Shown here: one piece after another, positions 1 through 13,381 of the stretch
How the letters are laid out: every line of letters starts with the position of its first letter
How positions within the stretch are numbered: the stretch's first letter is position 1
NCBI GenBank assembly: GCA_037903475.1
Contig: JBAJFG010000300.1
Location: forward strand, 186,001 to 250,000
Source of the DNA: Ancylostoma caninum
Lineage: Eukaryota; Nematoda; Chromadorea; Rhabditida; Ancylostomatidae
Direction: 5' to 3'
DNA: 64,000 nucleotides
Notes under the pieces: generated by a model
Told to the model about the DNA's origin: nothing
What the model saw: the letters and a program-made list of their open reading frames with translations, nothing else
Database searches by the model: none
Made by a program: the position numbers and the translations under genes

Positions 1-2831
1 AGAAAGAGGTTATGCTAGGATATTTCTGGAGTTTTCTTTGGGGTTCCCTGAATGATGAAGCACCCAGTCTTTTTCAATTAAACAAAAACCTAAGTACATG
101 ACGAGAACAACCGCGATATTAAGATCTGAACACTGATTAAGAGCAGATCTTTTGGTGAAGTAGCATTATGAGCCCTTTATGATAACCTACGAGGAAATCT
201 TCGCTGCCTCATTCCTGCTTTTCCTTATTTGATTTCTATGCACACATATCACATTTATTCCCTTCAGTTATCCGACGAATTACCTCCCCGTTTACGAATT
301 CACTGGAACGAAGACCCACAAATTCTGTCGTAGATTACTCTCTTTTAATTTACATCACTCCTGATCTGATCAAAAGAAGCCAGCTTGAGAAATATGTATT
401 TATTTAGTTGAAAATATTAAACTAGTCAAAAATAACTATGCCTGAAACGATATGTATTTTAGTGCGCTTTATCACGCCGTAAAGATTATGCTAGTCATCC
501 AAAAATTTCAGGAAACTGCAAAGGCTTCAGTGAATAGCGGATCTCCAGGTAAGCTTCAACTTGTTCTTTGTTTGTTGTGGAACATCATGGATAAACAATT
601 GAAGCAGCCTTTGAATTTTTCAAAGGCTAGGGAACCTGAACAAGAAAAAAAACATCATAGTAACTGAGCTCATTCAACAGCATTCATCAGGCTAGCTAAT
701 TTATGCACATTCCCGTGCTCTAAGAACAAATAATGAGATCACGAAAAATTTAATAACACGCTGGAATTTAAGGGATATTTCCTGCTTTGTCAAAAGAATG
801 GCAAGTTGGAATGTCGTGAAACGAGCACAACTAAATGTGATTATGTTTCCTGAACGGGATAAATTCCAAATTCTCGAAGGTATCCGCCCTCATTTCCCCG
901 GACATCCAGGAGCGACTTCCGTAATTGCCATACATAGCTCATACGTCACAAGTTGTTCTCAAAAACAGGGATTTAACACCCTGTACGGAGACGTATGACA
1001 TCCTTAAATGTCTCAGAAGAAGCTTCTTTTGCAGTTCACAGCGAGAATATCATCTCTTGGAGAAAGTTCTCTTAAGTATCTTTTAATTGCGCTGCACTCA
1101 ATTAGCAGCCCCCATGCCACTATCATTAATGCTGTCGGGCTAACCCGTAACAAGAACTCACAAGGACAAAAACTGGGGCACTGAATGAAGAGAGTAATTG
1201 AGCCTGGAGAATATCTGGTCATTGGTGCGTAACTCTTGCAAAGCCCATTTATGTATTTGAGAACGAGATCCAGAAAAATATTACGTAATGCCATACTGGA
1301 ACAAGTACATCAATGGGGATATGATGGATATAGGATGGTTTGCGCTTGAGGAATTTCTGGGAAATATTTGAAGCTATGCATATTTTTCTACTCGCACCAA
1401 GAATGGACGTCTGGCGAGGGGGAAACAACTAATAATTGATGTGAGAAAATAGAAGTTGTACTCGCTATACTAAAGATGGCGTCGAGGTCAAAGAATTTTG
1501 TGTTGTGTGCTGTTTGGACATGATCTGTGATAGTGAATGAATAATATAAGAAGGGCACAAAGTGAATGAATAATATAAGGGCACAACGCATGAACAGACA
1601 AACCACATGTTTCGAAAAACGCCAGGTAGTCTTAGCTGCAAAGGACTGCACCAGCTAATTACCGTAACGCTAAACTTCGCAAAGGGCAAAGCCAGCGGGA
1701 TTGCCATTGCACTAATCTGTCTGATAATTACGTCCTTTGTTAAGCGCGATCGCTATGACGCCATGGTACGGTAAAGAAACTCTAGACGAGGAGGAAAGAA
1801 AATAGACTAACTAATCAGTACAAAGAACCTCGTTTGGTTTAGGTGTCTAGATTAGCTATGCAAGCCTGAATTTTTTCGCTTCTTGACAGATGAACTCAAG
1901 ACAACTTAGACAAAGTTGCACAGGTACCACAGCAGAAACTCGTAAGGACCTACCGCTGAGATGCGGTCTTTCCAAATATGTAGTTGCTGTAGTCCTTCTG
2001 CAAGTTTCTCTCACATATGTAGAAGAACCTCAACTCACTGGTCTGTCCTTCCGACCGCACTGGAAGTTTCTTTGAGCCAGCTTGTTTTAGTGTTATGGGC
2101 TCTTTCAGGCAGCTCTTACACTAAATATGAGGTTGTTGCGAAAATAGTTGCCGTTTTATGGTATGTTCAATTAAACTTCTCTCTTCTGCCCAACTTGAGC
2201 AACTTCAGGCCAACTTATGTAACCATCTGATAGGGTTTTTTTCCTCTTTCGAATGCTCTTGAATATTCTCGCGAGCTTTTTCCTGAGGATTTTTATGTAC
2301 TTGCGAAAAAAAAATGATGAGCCGACGCGATTTTCGGCCGATTATGTTCAATTACTTCAAACTCGATTAGTCTTTATCGGATGTATGCGGTTTGTTGTGG
2401 CTTGGGATCGCCTTCCCAATGGGTAATGAGCTATTGGATTGCAAATTTTTCTTCCGTGGATTTTGATCGTCAAGGCAACCATGGTCGTGACAACAGTTTG
2501 TTCTCTGATGATCAAGTGCTTGGAACAGTCGTGGAATTTAAACTGGGTCCAACCATGAGGGCAGGGATGGGGACTCACTATGTTTCAAAACATTTACCTT
2601 CAATCGACGTGGCAAGAAAGGAGCGGAAGCGAGCACCCCACGATCTCACTGAAGGCCAGCGTCTCACCCGGGCGTGACATCTCTTCTAACTTAATTTGTC
2701 GCCCCAAAAACTACCCTTTTCTAGACTGTAGAATAGCTGAAGATGGAGCATGGTTCCTGTACGATAAAAGAAAGCGTGAATATACATATATAGGTAGACA
2801 CTTCCCTCCACCTCTAAGTCTTCGTAAAACA
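1..2831. other. Intergenic DNA, no supportable gene
   Basis: No open frame here is long enough, or protein-like enough, to call. The longest frames (about 100 codons near 2.4-2.9 kb) overlap one another on both strands and show no recognisable domain or splice pattern. Apart from a short tandem duplication near 1.53 kb I see no structured element. Confidence 0.6.
1532..1586. repeat. Short tandem duplication
   Basis: Two adjacent copies of a unit of about 27-29 bp containing GTGAATGAATAATATAAG followed by GGGCACAA. The copies differ mainly by two extra A residues in the first. Confidence 0.75.
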
Positions 2832-3482
2832 GGGCCCGTGGTGAAGTGTCACGGCGGTGAAATCAGCTCCCGGCAGAACTCGTCGCCACATTTGGGGCGA
2901 TAATCGCACGCGCTACGACTTTCCAACACTGAGGAATGGAAGATCATCACCATCCGTGGCGGTGCTGCGAGCAGGCATTTGCGAGGCGCTGATCTCATCG
3001 TCCTGGAGGGCGATGATCGCAATCGTTTGGCGACTAGATAGTGTGCGGGGTGAAGAGACGCCAAACGAAGTAGTCGGAGCATCTCACTCGGAGTACGGCG
3101 ATGGTGTAAAGGTAAGTATGATCACGTGAGCGAATTGCACAGAATGCAGCTGACCCCACGGACTCAAGCATGTTGATTTTCGTATCACAGCACAGAACAA
3201 GCTCAACGTGTACGAGTTATCAGAAGTACAGAGGTGCTTCTGGTGCTTCTGACAAGTCGTACTCGTTCTAGTTTGTTGGTAGCAATAGTTCATAACTGTC
3301 TCACACGCTAAAACAGTCTCGGTACTGATGTGGGGATACCTGAAACATGTACATTTGATCACTTTTCATGTACGGCCGGGTTCACCGTGGCGATGATCAC
3401 CATACTCCTCTCCAACGCAAAGTGCTATCATCGCCCTGAAGGTAATGTGCGGTGATCGCACTAGACACTTTACTACGGGCCC
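2832..3482. mobile_element. MITE-like element with 19-bp terminal inverted repeats
   Basis: The left end GGGCCCGTGGTGAAGTGTC (2832-2850) is matched in inverted orientation by GACACTTTACTACGGGCCC (3464-3482), 17 of 19 positions. Further inverted similarity continues inside both ends, including GATCATCACCATCCGTGG near 2943 against its reverse complement near 3393. No transposase is visible, so this would be non-autonomous. No clear target duplication was found, so the superfamily is not assigned. Confidence 0.55.
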
Positions 3483-4490
3483 ACGTCTTCATACTGGGGA
3501 GGTCGCGTTAGGGTTTTGGTGGTGCTGTAAGATTGTGATCCACTGCATCCTTTTCCAACCTAGTCAGGCATTGACAACAGAGTCCTAGTATTGTAATTTC
3601 AGGTTAATGTCGAGCAGAAGCAGGTTTTCCCTGCTCCAGAGTAACACTAAGCCTCACATTCCAAAAATCATCCGGCAAAAACTGGGGAAGTAAAGGATTG
3701 ATGTTCTAACCCTATGTCCTCATTCCTCAGACCATTATCCTGCTCTACATATATCACTTTCGCGAGCTCCAGATCCAGTCCTGCGACAGCAGCAGATTGC
3801 TGATCTGAAGCATGCTGAAACTGCCTTCCAAAGGTTTGCGAATTGCTGTGATTTCATTTTTTTGTGCTAGAGTTATGTAATACGAGCTATATTGTCGTGG
3901 AGGATCTACCAAATTAAATACTTGTTAAACTGTTCAAAAAAGTGGTGTTTGAGCCGTGTTACAACACTTTGAACTACAGGGTCCATTTCGGCAATTAATT
4001 TCGCAAAACCCTAATAGTATTTGCGATTTCTCAGTATATGTGCAGGTCATAGGACAATGCTGGCATGTTTCAACTGCGCGCGCGACTTAATCGCGGCGAT
4101 TTTCTCAGTGGTGATGTTTATAGTTAAATGAACTTGGAGGTTCACACGCTACGATAAAATGCGGAATGGAGGCATAGGACAGATTGTGCCTATTCAAGTT
4201 GTGCTATAGCTGCAAATGTTATGAGGATGCTAAGGTCATGTAATAAGAAGGCTATCCAGTGAGCATTCGAAATAGAAATTACCGGAAAGCACTGCGTGGG
4301 CGTACCGAAAAAAAAGAAATTATGACAAATGCAAGGATGCGGAAATATCCTCGAACTCTGCGATTGATCGGGGCAGGTGCTGAAGAGGAGGAGAAGAACT
4401 GAGCAGTAGCGGCGATAAGATTGGTTCGCGTGGAAATATTTATCAATCAGGAGTGAGGGGATACAAGACTTTCCAATTTTTCGAATAACG
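3483..4490. other. Intergenic DNA, nothing recognised
   Basis: No supported gene. A 144-codon minus-strand frame at 4190-4624 is low-complexity and hydrophobic, overlaps the CGGATAAC cluster and has no recognisable domain, so I leave it out. Confidence 0.55.
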
Positions 4491-4840
4491 GTCCGGATAA
4501 CGAGGTGTTCAAGAATGAACGTATAACGGGTTGGGGATAACGGATAAGAAAATAAGGATTTTGGATGTTGGTGGAAACTTCCCCCTCTGATAACAGCGTA
4601 GGGAAGTTGCTTACAGCTGCACACATATAATACATAATAGTTTTGAAGTCATTAGGTTACCAGTAAATGCAGAAAATTCGAACAAAAGATTGTCCTATGG
4701 AGAAAATACCCTTAACTAAAGAGCCACTTTTTGCTTTATCTAGGCTGTTATCCGATGGTAAAAGCCTGGACAACGGATAAGTTGAAATCTACGGATAACG
4801 GTTAAACGGATAACCGGATGCGGATAATCCGTTCATCCCT
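4491..4840. repeat. Cluster of CGGATAAC motifs
   Basis: The octamer CGGATAAC or its reverse complement GTTATCCG, with close variants, recurs at about 4492, 4540, 4748, 4777, 4793, 4805, 4813 and 4822, in both orientations. The right side is densest, with four copies within about 45 bp. This could be the remains of an element with repeated terminal motifs or a degenerate short satellite. No coding sequence accompanies it. Confidence 0.5.
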
Positions 4841-7800
4841 TCTATGGATGAAGACAGATTCGCCTAGAAGACAGTGTAATCCTGATTCAAATAGCACCGT
4901 AAGGGTGGATTTCAGCCAAGTTCCATGGTACATCCCAAAACATTTCCAGAATTACGTAGGATGTCCAAGCGCAAAACATTAAATGAAACAGATGGGTGTT
5001 GGTGACAGACGCCAAACATCATAATAAACATGATCCAACATCAGTGATATATAGCCACGAAATATGAATACTATAAAGGCAGTACCAGACAGTAGACGTG
5101 TTCATCTCGATACTTTTGAGCAAAAATGAATATTCACTATTTATTTCTAAGAATTCTCACGCGGATATTGAGACTTCAAGTTTCAACCGCTTTATATTTT
5201 ATATTCATTTATATTTACTTGATTTATTACATATTATAACTATTTATTTGTTCATGCAAGATAATCGTTGCCTTCAAATTCGAATGGGACATTCTCTGTC
5301 CTAATTTGCCATCTACCTGCATAGATCTCTGCCATTTCAGGGGCGATCTCGATAAAGAACCGACTATGAGTGTTCCTAACGGACCAACATCGCGGGCATC
5401 TTCAAACTTCACGAGCATCATGAGCGATTGAACGCTCGCCAGTCATAAACATCTCATTTATTGCGAAAAATGCGATAATTAGCCTAGCGCGGTGGACATT
5501 TAGAGAGGGAGAGCCAGGACAGATGAATGGACTAAACGTCGCCTCGAGGCACTAAGTGGATGCGGAAAACACAACCATCCCCGTTCGTGTGCTCACTACA
5601 TACACAAAACTATTACCTCACCCATATAAACTTCTGTGAGTGAAGAGGATTCCCTTCTACTTTGAGTGGATTAATGAATTACTGCACTAGACGCCCACAT
5701 CTGGCCCAATAACTCCTAAAGTGAGCAAGTGAAGTGGGGCGTAGCAGCTGCATACAAAATTCTAGCACAAAGGCAGATTTATTTCACCTTGGATGATCCT
5801 GGTAGCAAAACCCATTCAATGTGGGGAATTGATAGCGGGATTCATGAACATTATGCCTTATTCGCTCTTCTACAGTGGGCGACTTCCTCACGCAAAGTAT
5901 GTATATTTTGTCGAAGCAAGAGGTCGAATTTTCGGAACTGCTTTATAAAATAGATGGAAACATCGAATAAGCCTGCCTTTTATCGTTTTTTCTACTATTA
6001 TTTTTTCGATGTTTGCTATTAATCGATTATTTAACATTAAAATTGATACTTTTAGCAAATTTATTGTTCCATCTGGGTCCAAGGAGTGGCGGAGTTGCCA
6101 CTCCCCCCACCTAGCTTGCAACTTTGACGTTGGGCACTGGTGAACACCAGGATGCATCGTGCTTAGCTCGGTAAACTCGTCTATTTTGGACCAACGTGAA
6201 GCTTAGAAACTTCCCAGGAACGTCCACGAATCCCAGCAGATCAGCGTTAGAGCGTGCAATTTTGTTTTACGAACAAACGATGATCTTAATATCTCAATGA
6301 GGGTCAGTGCCAACTCGCAGCCATTAGCCAATACCGAAGTACGAGGTAAGTTTGAGCCGAGTTTCCGCCACGCAGCTTGAATGGCCTGCGCTGAGAGGGT
6401 GAGAAAAACAGAGCCATCCGTTAGTGTGCTCACTACATAAGCCAGATCTTGACATCATGGGGTATCAAATCGCAAATCGGTAGACATGACGTATGTTGAC
6501 GTAGCTTTTCAATGTATTCGACATCCACTGTGAGATAAGTTTCACGGCTGGATACGAAATTTGCCGTTATAATGCAACGTACCAGCGAATTACGACGCAC
6601 AACACCTGGCTATTATGTGGCACGCTATTATGAGAGAAAACAGATCTCGTTCAAGGAACATGGAAGTTTGTATGAGAAGCTAGTTGGTCCTAATGGTCAG
6701 AGATGTCCACTAAGAAACTGAGGCGATGATCTCTGCAGCGACATCGCGGTGACCGAAGCAGTGGGAGAGTCGATCAGCTGAGCGCGGCTGCACGTGCGTC
6801 TCCACCAAATGTGCGTCAAAATGCGTCACAGGCCAAGAAGTGACCCGGCACAGGGAGCAGAAGCCATATGCAAGGTTGTTCGACCCGAAGGCGTTACGTC
6901 AGGGATGAACGGAACCCCATCGTCGATTGTTCGGAAATTGAACGCAGTGCTTTCGCTCAATCTCTCCGTATCTAGTATCCCCTCACACGCCCTTGTCCTA
7001 CCTTGCCTCAACGTTTCACTAAGTTTGAGTTCCATGGAACTCGCATGGATAGCAATTTTCATGTGCAACAATCCCTAAGATTAGCTAGAGGGTTTTAGAA
7101 TAGATTTTACAAAGCTCTTGACTATTCCGTAAAGTACATATTTTTGAAAAATCTGGCGGCCCTATCTCGTGGTAGGGTGACACGCCCACGTCCGCCAGTT
7201 ATATGTAGGTGGTGATCAAGTGAAACACGACTGCTATAGTAAGCGAAGCCTCTTAGTTGACTATAGGTTAGCTGCGAGTTGACACTAACTGCTAAGTTCA
7301 ACTGGATTGGGTATGCATGAATGTTTATATGGTTACGTTGCAGAAGTTCAGAATCTACGAAAAATGTTCCTTCATTTTTAGCATGAACAATTCACTAGTT
7401 TTTTTGTCGTCATTCCAAAAGCTTGCGCTGTTTTGTCGGCATGCTTCTGCTGACCATTAGCGTCAATATGTACTTTGAAGATAACCTATTATTTTGAAAT
7501 ACATATGAGTGATGTGGATTTGTGTCGGTCTGCTGCGGACCTTTGCCCTAAGAGCAGAGTTAAAATCTGGTAACTGATTCTTGTATGTACATACATATGA
7601 TGCCTACAGAACATTACATATTGTTGCATGTTCTTATGCTGCCAAGGGAACCGCAAATTGTTACGAACTTAATTTTTCATTCCATTTCCCTCTTGCATTC
7701 TTAAACCGAATAGTTGCAACTTAAATTTCAGTGAAAACAAAATCTGTGCTTTCTAAGATATATTTTGTGGAAGAAGTACAGGAAGAATTGCATAACCATT

Positions 7801-9730
7801 ACAGTTCTTCGGCACATTTTCCGAGCCGACATAAGGATAAGGATTTGCTTCGAGTTTTCAGCACAGGAAATGTGTATGCTCACAGAACATTAAATGTTTT
7901 CGCGTGAAAATAGCAAAGATCCTATGTAAGCTAAATGTTCTGTTCAAGGTGGTAGAAACAGAACGCCATCATTGAGCTTCCGTCATAGTTTCCATGTCGC
8001 GAGAGACTCAAAATAAAGAGTCAGTGGTGATGGAAGTTTGGCACTGTGAAAGGTAGTGGAAGGACATTTTTTGGGGACAGAGGCGTGAGAAGCCGGCTGA
8101 TGTGGTTGCTTAGGTGGGAAGAACGAGTGTACTCTGACTCCTCCCACTAAAACGTAAATTTTTCAAGAAGTTAATCAAAAACTTTAAATACAAACTCAGT
8201 GTGAGCTACCAAATGCTTGGCCTTTTTAACAGTAACTGTTACTTAGCGGTCGCTTGAGGGTTGGGGTGAAGTGAAGTTCTCGCGCTAATCGGCAGTTATA
8301 CTACCGCACAGTCCTTAGGCAGGACATGAGAAAAATGGTCAACTGAAATGTTAACACTCCCTGCGGTCAAGATATTCACTATTACATTTACTACTTCAAT
8401 CAGGTATGCAGTCTCTTTGATGTGAATCCTCAGGCAAGAAATGTTGCTCTCTATCAAATATTATTGTAATGATGGGCTCTCCTGCCACCGAATAGAGAAT
8501 AACAATATAAATAATCATACTTTTAATTTTTAACTTCTTGGTTCCGAACAAACAAGATTCGGAGCGCACTAGCTCACCAATTTTATAAAGTTTAATTAGT
8601 CATCAAGTTCGTTTACTGCCATTTTTCGCAGCCAAGCCTGCGACGTCCTATACGTACGTACGTCGATTTTCACTGATAATCTGCATTGCCTTTTTTCTTC
8701 GGAACTGGCGAAAATTGGCCGAGTACGGGAAGAGTCTCAGTTTTCTCCTGAGATATTACGGATAACAATGCATCACTGAAGATCTTCGCGCTATGCCATT
8801 GATGAACAGTATCAGAAAAGTGTAAGTTGGGGAAAGGGAAATTCTGAGGAAATGTCCAATGGTCAGTATTTAGCGGGCCGAAATGCAAATGGCATGTGAG
8901 TAGTGGTGGAGTGAAAGGGAGAAAATTGAAAGTAAAGTTCCCAAAATGTAGCGAATGTAACCATCAACAAATATTGATCTCAGGCAGTGAAAGGGAGAGG
9001 GGCGTGAGAAATGTTGGAGTCTCTGCTGTGAAGTATGATACGTACCTGATCTGCAAAGGTTTCAGAAAAGAAATTAGCTTGAATTCGTCTTCACGCATGG
9101 GTCTTGGGAATATTTCCGGAGTTGCTGTGAAAGATCATATTGAGAACGTTTGTAGAAGACGTTCACCTCATCATGTAAAATTCTCTACTCTTTCGCGTGT
9201 TGTGTTTAGAGGCAGTATTCAGAATGGAATATTACAAGAATGGCTAGAAATAACCTTATCATATTAAGTGCTGCCGTTGGTATAGTATTTCTTTGTGGAA
9301 AAAACGGTGGATATTCCGTTGCAATGCACCGAGAAGGAGCATTTCATCTCATTTATTACATTTCATGATGGAGCAAGAAAACTCTCAGTCACGTGGTGAA
9401 ATTTTAGTTCTAGCGCAGAGTATTAAAGAAGCAGACTGATGAGATGTAGTGTGCTTAATTTCTGAAGGAGTTCGAAGAAGTCTGGAGAAGTATGAAAGAA
9501 AGGCGAACGGGGACGCCGCTAATTAAGTGGGAGTGTGACTGAACCGGCAAAGAAGAGGGGGGAGAAGATGAAGCTAAGCCTAGGAAGGAGAGCACAGCGT
9601 TGCCGATCTTTACTCCTGTTCTTAATCTGCTGAGCTAGTTGCACCATATGAGCGATTTCAATTGTTTGCACTTTGTTCCATTGGGTGGACCCCCTCCGTA
9701 AAATTTAAAAATTGCACAGTGTTTAAAATA
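4841..9730. other. Intergenic DNA with dispersed repeat fragments
   Basis: I see no supported gene in this 4.9 kb. Frames of 60-120 codons occur on both strands (for example 8896-9267 plus), but none has a recognisable domain. A dispersed repeat copy lies at 6025-6130. A phrase around GTGTGCTCACTACATA occurs twice, near 5588 and 6428, suggesting old repeat copies. Confidence 0.55.
6025..6130 (+). repeat. Dispersed repeat, copy 1 of 2
   Basis: This segment, including ATACTTTTAGCAAATTTATT and CATCTGGGTCCAAGGAGTGG, is clearly similar over about 100 bp to 24210-24325, in the same orientation. No protein or terminal structure was identified. Confidence 0.6.
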
Positions 9731-10252
9731 TTAGGTTGTAGGGAAACCTCTGGCGGTTTCTGGGGCATCGTATCTTATTTGCTTTTCAAAAACGAGAAGG
9801 CACATTGGGAAATGAATTAATCACCACCACGACCCTTCTAGCTTCGCCGATTTCCGGGAACACTTCCGATGTCCTCGGCATAGACTCGAAAAAGTTGTCC
9901 AACTAGCGATAACTCCATTATCGAACGCTCTTCCTTGCATGGCGTCAAGAAGAGACAGGAGAAGGTGGTTATCTTTTGACACAAAGTAAGGGCTGTACGT
10001 TGGGTAAGTCAGCACTTTCCAATCAAAGTCGCGTAGCTTCAGGTGAGTCACACTTTCAATATGTAGACGAGCATTGTCGTGGAAAGAAATCAGATCTTGC
10101 CGTGATTCGAACTGTTCCTGTGATTTTTGCGGACAATCTAACCAGCTGCTGATAGCACAGATCTACTGTGAGGGAAGTGTGGCAGTAGCGCATAGTGGAA
10201 GATGTCTTTGTTGTCACACCAAGCAGTGACCACAACATTTGTGGTCACTGCT
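9731..10252 (-). pseudogene. mariner transposase fragment (3' half), frameshifted
   Basis: A mariner terminal repeat, TTAGGTTGTAGGGAAACC, starts at 9731 directly after a TA. Inside it, minus-strand frames spell a mariner transposase in pieces. One frame gives WCDNKDIFHYALLPH near 10200, a second gives TVDLCYQQL, and a third gives FHDNARLH then FDWKVLTYPTYSP. These correspond to the family's HDNARPH and YSPDLAPSD catalytic region. Here the second signature reads YSPYFVSKD, so the usual Asp after SP is lost. At least two frame changes are needed to read through. The 5' half is missing: homology stops at the hairpin and MITE at 10222-10405. Confidence 0.8.
10222..10252. repeat. Perfect hairpin at the mariner break point
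   Basis: AGCAGTGACCACAA is followed after CAT by its exact reverse complement TTGTGGTCACTGCT, a 14-bp perfect stem with a 3-nt loop. It sits exactly where the mariner coding similarity ends. Confidence 0.8.
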
Positions 10253-10405
10253 GGGCTGGGATTCATGAAACAATAACCAAGCAAACCACGAATGGCTAGC
10301 CTGATCGGTTATCTTATTGACTACATAGAGCTAAGAGATTCAGACGGCAAAAGTTGGTTTGCTAGCCCGGGTTTGCTTGGTTACCGTTTCATGGATCCCA
10401 GCCCT
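10252..10405. mobile_element. Small foldback MITE
   Basis: The left arm (GGGCTGGGATTCATGAAAC, then AATAACCAAGCAAACC and GGCTAGC) is repeated in inverted orientation at 10370-10405 (GCTAGCCCGGGTTTGCTTGG, then TTACCGTTTCATGG and ATCCCAGCCC). The arms are about 40-48 bp with a few mismatches around a core of about 70 bp. No coding capacity. It abuts and probably interrupts the mariner relic. Confidence 0.65.
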
Positions 10406-11760
10406 GGTGTGACATGGCAGGCAACAGAAGGTGCGTGGCCCCAGGTCTCTGGATCAAATCTGCATACGCTGGTGTAAATCTTGCAGAATTTCCTGAAAAT
10501 TTAAACACGGGGTTATCTGACATGCCGAACACGAAAACCATGCCCATTTTTTCCCTTAACGTAGTCTTCTTGCAGTACGGTATCCAAAATTAGCTTTTAT
10601 CAATCGTATGGAGGTTATTTCGCGACAATTGAAGTGATTTTTGAAACAAGCTCTTCTTGACATGCAAAATCTCCTGAGAATTACCAGTGCGGAAGTGTTT
10701 TCACTAAAGATGCGACAGGCCCACGAATTTTGAAAATTTTAAGTATTTGAAGCAAAACAATTGAAATCGCTTTGAATTTGTAAATCAGTAGCTGCGTACT
10801 GTTTTTTAAAAGAAATACTTGCATATTAACGAATAATGTTTGGGCAGTGAAGCACAACCCTTTTTTCACTACTTAGATAATAATCCCCGTTTGCAAGAAT
10901 ATAAGAAGTATAATATTGACCGTTCAAGCTTGGAACACTTCGAAAATGGCGATATGATACAAAATAAATGTCAAATTCGTAATCAGCATGTCAAATATCC
11001 CCAAGGTGAACATTTTATTTCTTATAAGTGTCAGTACTTTCAAAGCTCAAATTACAGCTTTATTCAGAGTTTAATACTTTACGGCATTGAATTTATCATT
11101 TTGTGCATTGCATTGAAACTCTGCCAACCCTCGACACAGCTAATTACGAGCCACGCCTCCCTCTTGCGCGCGTTACATTGCGTGCGTACCCGCAGGCGAT
11201 GTGGCGGGATGTCTCTGAACCTTAACGCGTGTTTCCCCAACATTTGGAGGGTGATCACCTGTCTTCAACTGCGGCTCAGACTGCACATCCTTCTCAAGTC
11301 AGGGTGTTTGGTTTTGACGTACAGACATCAATTCGCATCTCCTGTAAAGATGAACTTCAGCTAGTTTTCAATGCTCCTGTACGAGGGCAACTTAGTAGCC
11401 ACGTCGGCACGTCGCTGGAGAACGCGTTCCGTCAAATTATCATCACACACTGTGATAACTTCTAAACCTTTCCCAACTGATGCAGGTGATTATCGATGGA
11501 GGTAAAGTGAACATCCAAGACTTGCGTCCTTTCACACATAGTTTGCCGTGGATCTGAATCTACCAGCTGCCGCAATCGACCATTGTCGACTCCGTCTGTG
11601 TATCCCGACCATGTGGAAATATTGAGGTTGAAGTCGTCAGCACGAAGGCGTCCTAACCAAGCTTAGGCAGTGCATTTAGACACCGTATTCTCCTCAAATA
11701 CAGCGTTAATGCGACGACTAGGCATTCATTCGGCTTAATACAGAGAAGCATCGTGACACT
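10406..11760. other. Intergenic DNA with one unrecognised ORF
   Basis: A 174-codon plus-strand frame (10840-11364) is the longest here. It has no domain I recognise, an odd composition (AT-rich first half, GC-rich second half) and no clear splice context. It may be spurious. Nothing else is supported. Confidence 0.4.
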
Positions 11761-11948
11761 GCCGCCATAGTCCTCGAGGACTGTAGCACCCTGAGTCGAC
11801 GTCGCCGGCGACTGTGAAGCCGATGGGCATCGATTGTGGGTGGGGCGTCGCGGCGGCATCCATAAACGACGGACGATCGCCAACATCGGCGGCCGCAGTA
11901 GCCGGCGACGTTACGCAGGGTGCTATACTCCTCGACGAGTGTAGCGGC
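11761..11948. repeat. GC-rich inverted repeat (foldback), about 190 bp
   Basis: The left arm 11761-11814 (containing GTAGCACCCTGAGTCGACGT and CGCCGGCGACTG) pairs with the right arm 11896-11948 (containing CAGTAGCCGGCGACGTTACG and CAGGGTGCTAT). About 54 bp pair with a handful of mismatches across a loop of about 80 bp. It is more GC-rich than its surroundings. Confidence 0.65.
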
Positions 11949-13381
11949 TAACTGAAAGGGAAGATCGTTTTTATAATACAAGTCACTTAATTCCGTTCAA
12001 CCTGTATCTCTTCCTCAATTCCTCTTCTCCTTCTTTATTGTTGGTATGCTTTCACGACTTTTTTGAACAAAGGATATTGCTGGCAAAGAAAAAGCTAATT
12101 GTCAGAGATGGACTGACTCATCAAATATTCACGAAATATGAGGAAAATTCACCGGATCACGTGCGCCCGCTTGGAACACAATTTGCAGTAGAACCCCTAA
12201 AGAAACATTAAAGGCTTCGCAAACGCCTTGAAGAGTAACCCAATTTGGTAATGTGTGTTCTAACGAATTTATAAAGATATAACCAAATGAACGAAACATT
12301 GCGCTCCGAATGTACTTTCTTAAAGGAATGACCGAGGGCGTGTACGTGCCAACTACGATAACATTTCTCGAGGTATGTGCAAAGAATTGACCAATGAATA
12401 GGGCGCCTAATTAGGCTCTGTGAAAAAAAAAACGTGTATTAGGGAGACAGTTCTCTAGCGTTCCAAAAAATTACCCAAAGAGAAGAACATGTGAACACTG
12501 GAGAATGCGCGAATAGTCACATAATCCAAGTGTTGTTGATTCTGAAGATAATGGGCATCTGGAACTTTGGCTAGTGGATCGCCACTTTTTTCAAGCATTG
12601 ACGAAAACCCCATTGTACGAGTACCAAGCCAGCACACTTTTTAAGGAGGTTCCTCATATTCAGTAGCTCTATCAGCTTTAGTGATTCCCATACCACACAT
12701 TAGCACGGCCTCATCGCCTTCGTCGTGGTATCAATCTAGGCAATTTTCCTATCATTTCATGGTATAGTACGTTGTCTGGAAAAGCATTGATTACACGAAT
12801 TTTTAAGCGATTTTTCGAGAACGAACATGATGGGGCAGAATGGGAAACTGTTCCAGTCTCTAAGATCAGGAAACTTCAAGCATTGCCCGTGGTTGAGATT
12901 CTTCAGCCTCCAGTTGAAGCAACGTGAGAGGCATCCGCTCATGGTTTATGCACCGAAGTGCTGCACTAATACTCAAGTAACACTGCGACACTCCTAGAAG
13001 AGCTGTGTATTCATAGCCCCTTCATATTGCGTCTAAACATATGGGAGCTTCCCTGAAATCTCGCGCTGAGCAAACAATTATCATCCCATATGTCAGTTGC
13101 AGAGGTGACGAATGAATACGGGATCATAATGAACTATAACAAGCTGTGGGTTACAAAAGTGCATATATGAGCAATAAGTCATATTCATTCAAAATTCAGA
13201 AAATTTCAGGCGAACACTGGGGCGATGTATGAAAAACGTAAACACACATACATAAGAAGAGATTGAAGGACAACAAAAATCCATTCAAACAGTGGCAAAG
13301 CACAAACTTAGAACAGAAAGAAGAAGAACGGTTGCGCTTTTTAACGGGGCGAACGTAAAAACGTTTTCGGCCACATTTTTT

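Noticed and set aside
10840..11364. 174-codon plus frame as a gene
   Set aside because: No domain, composition changes abruptly in the middle, no splice or start context.
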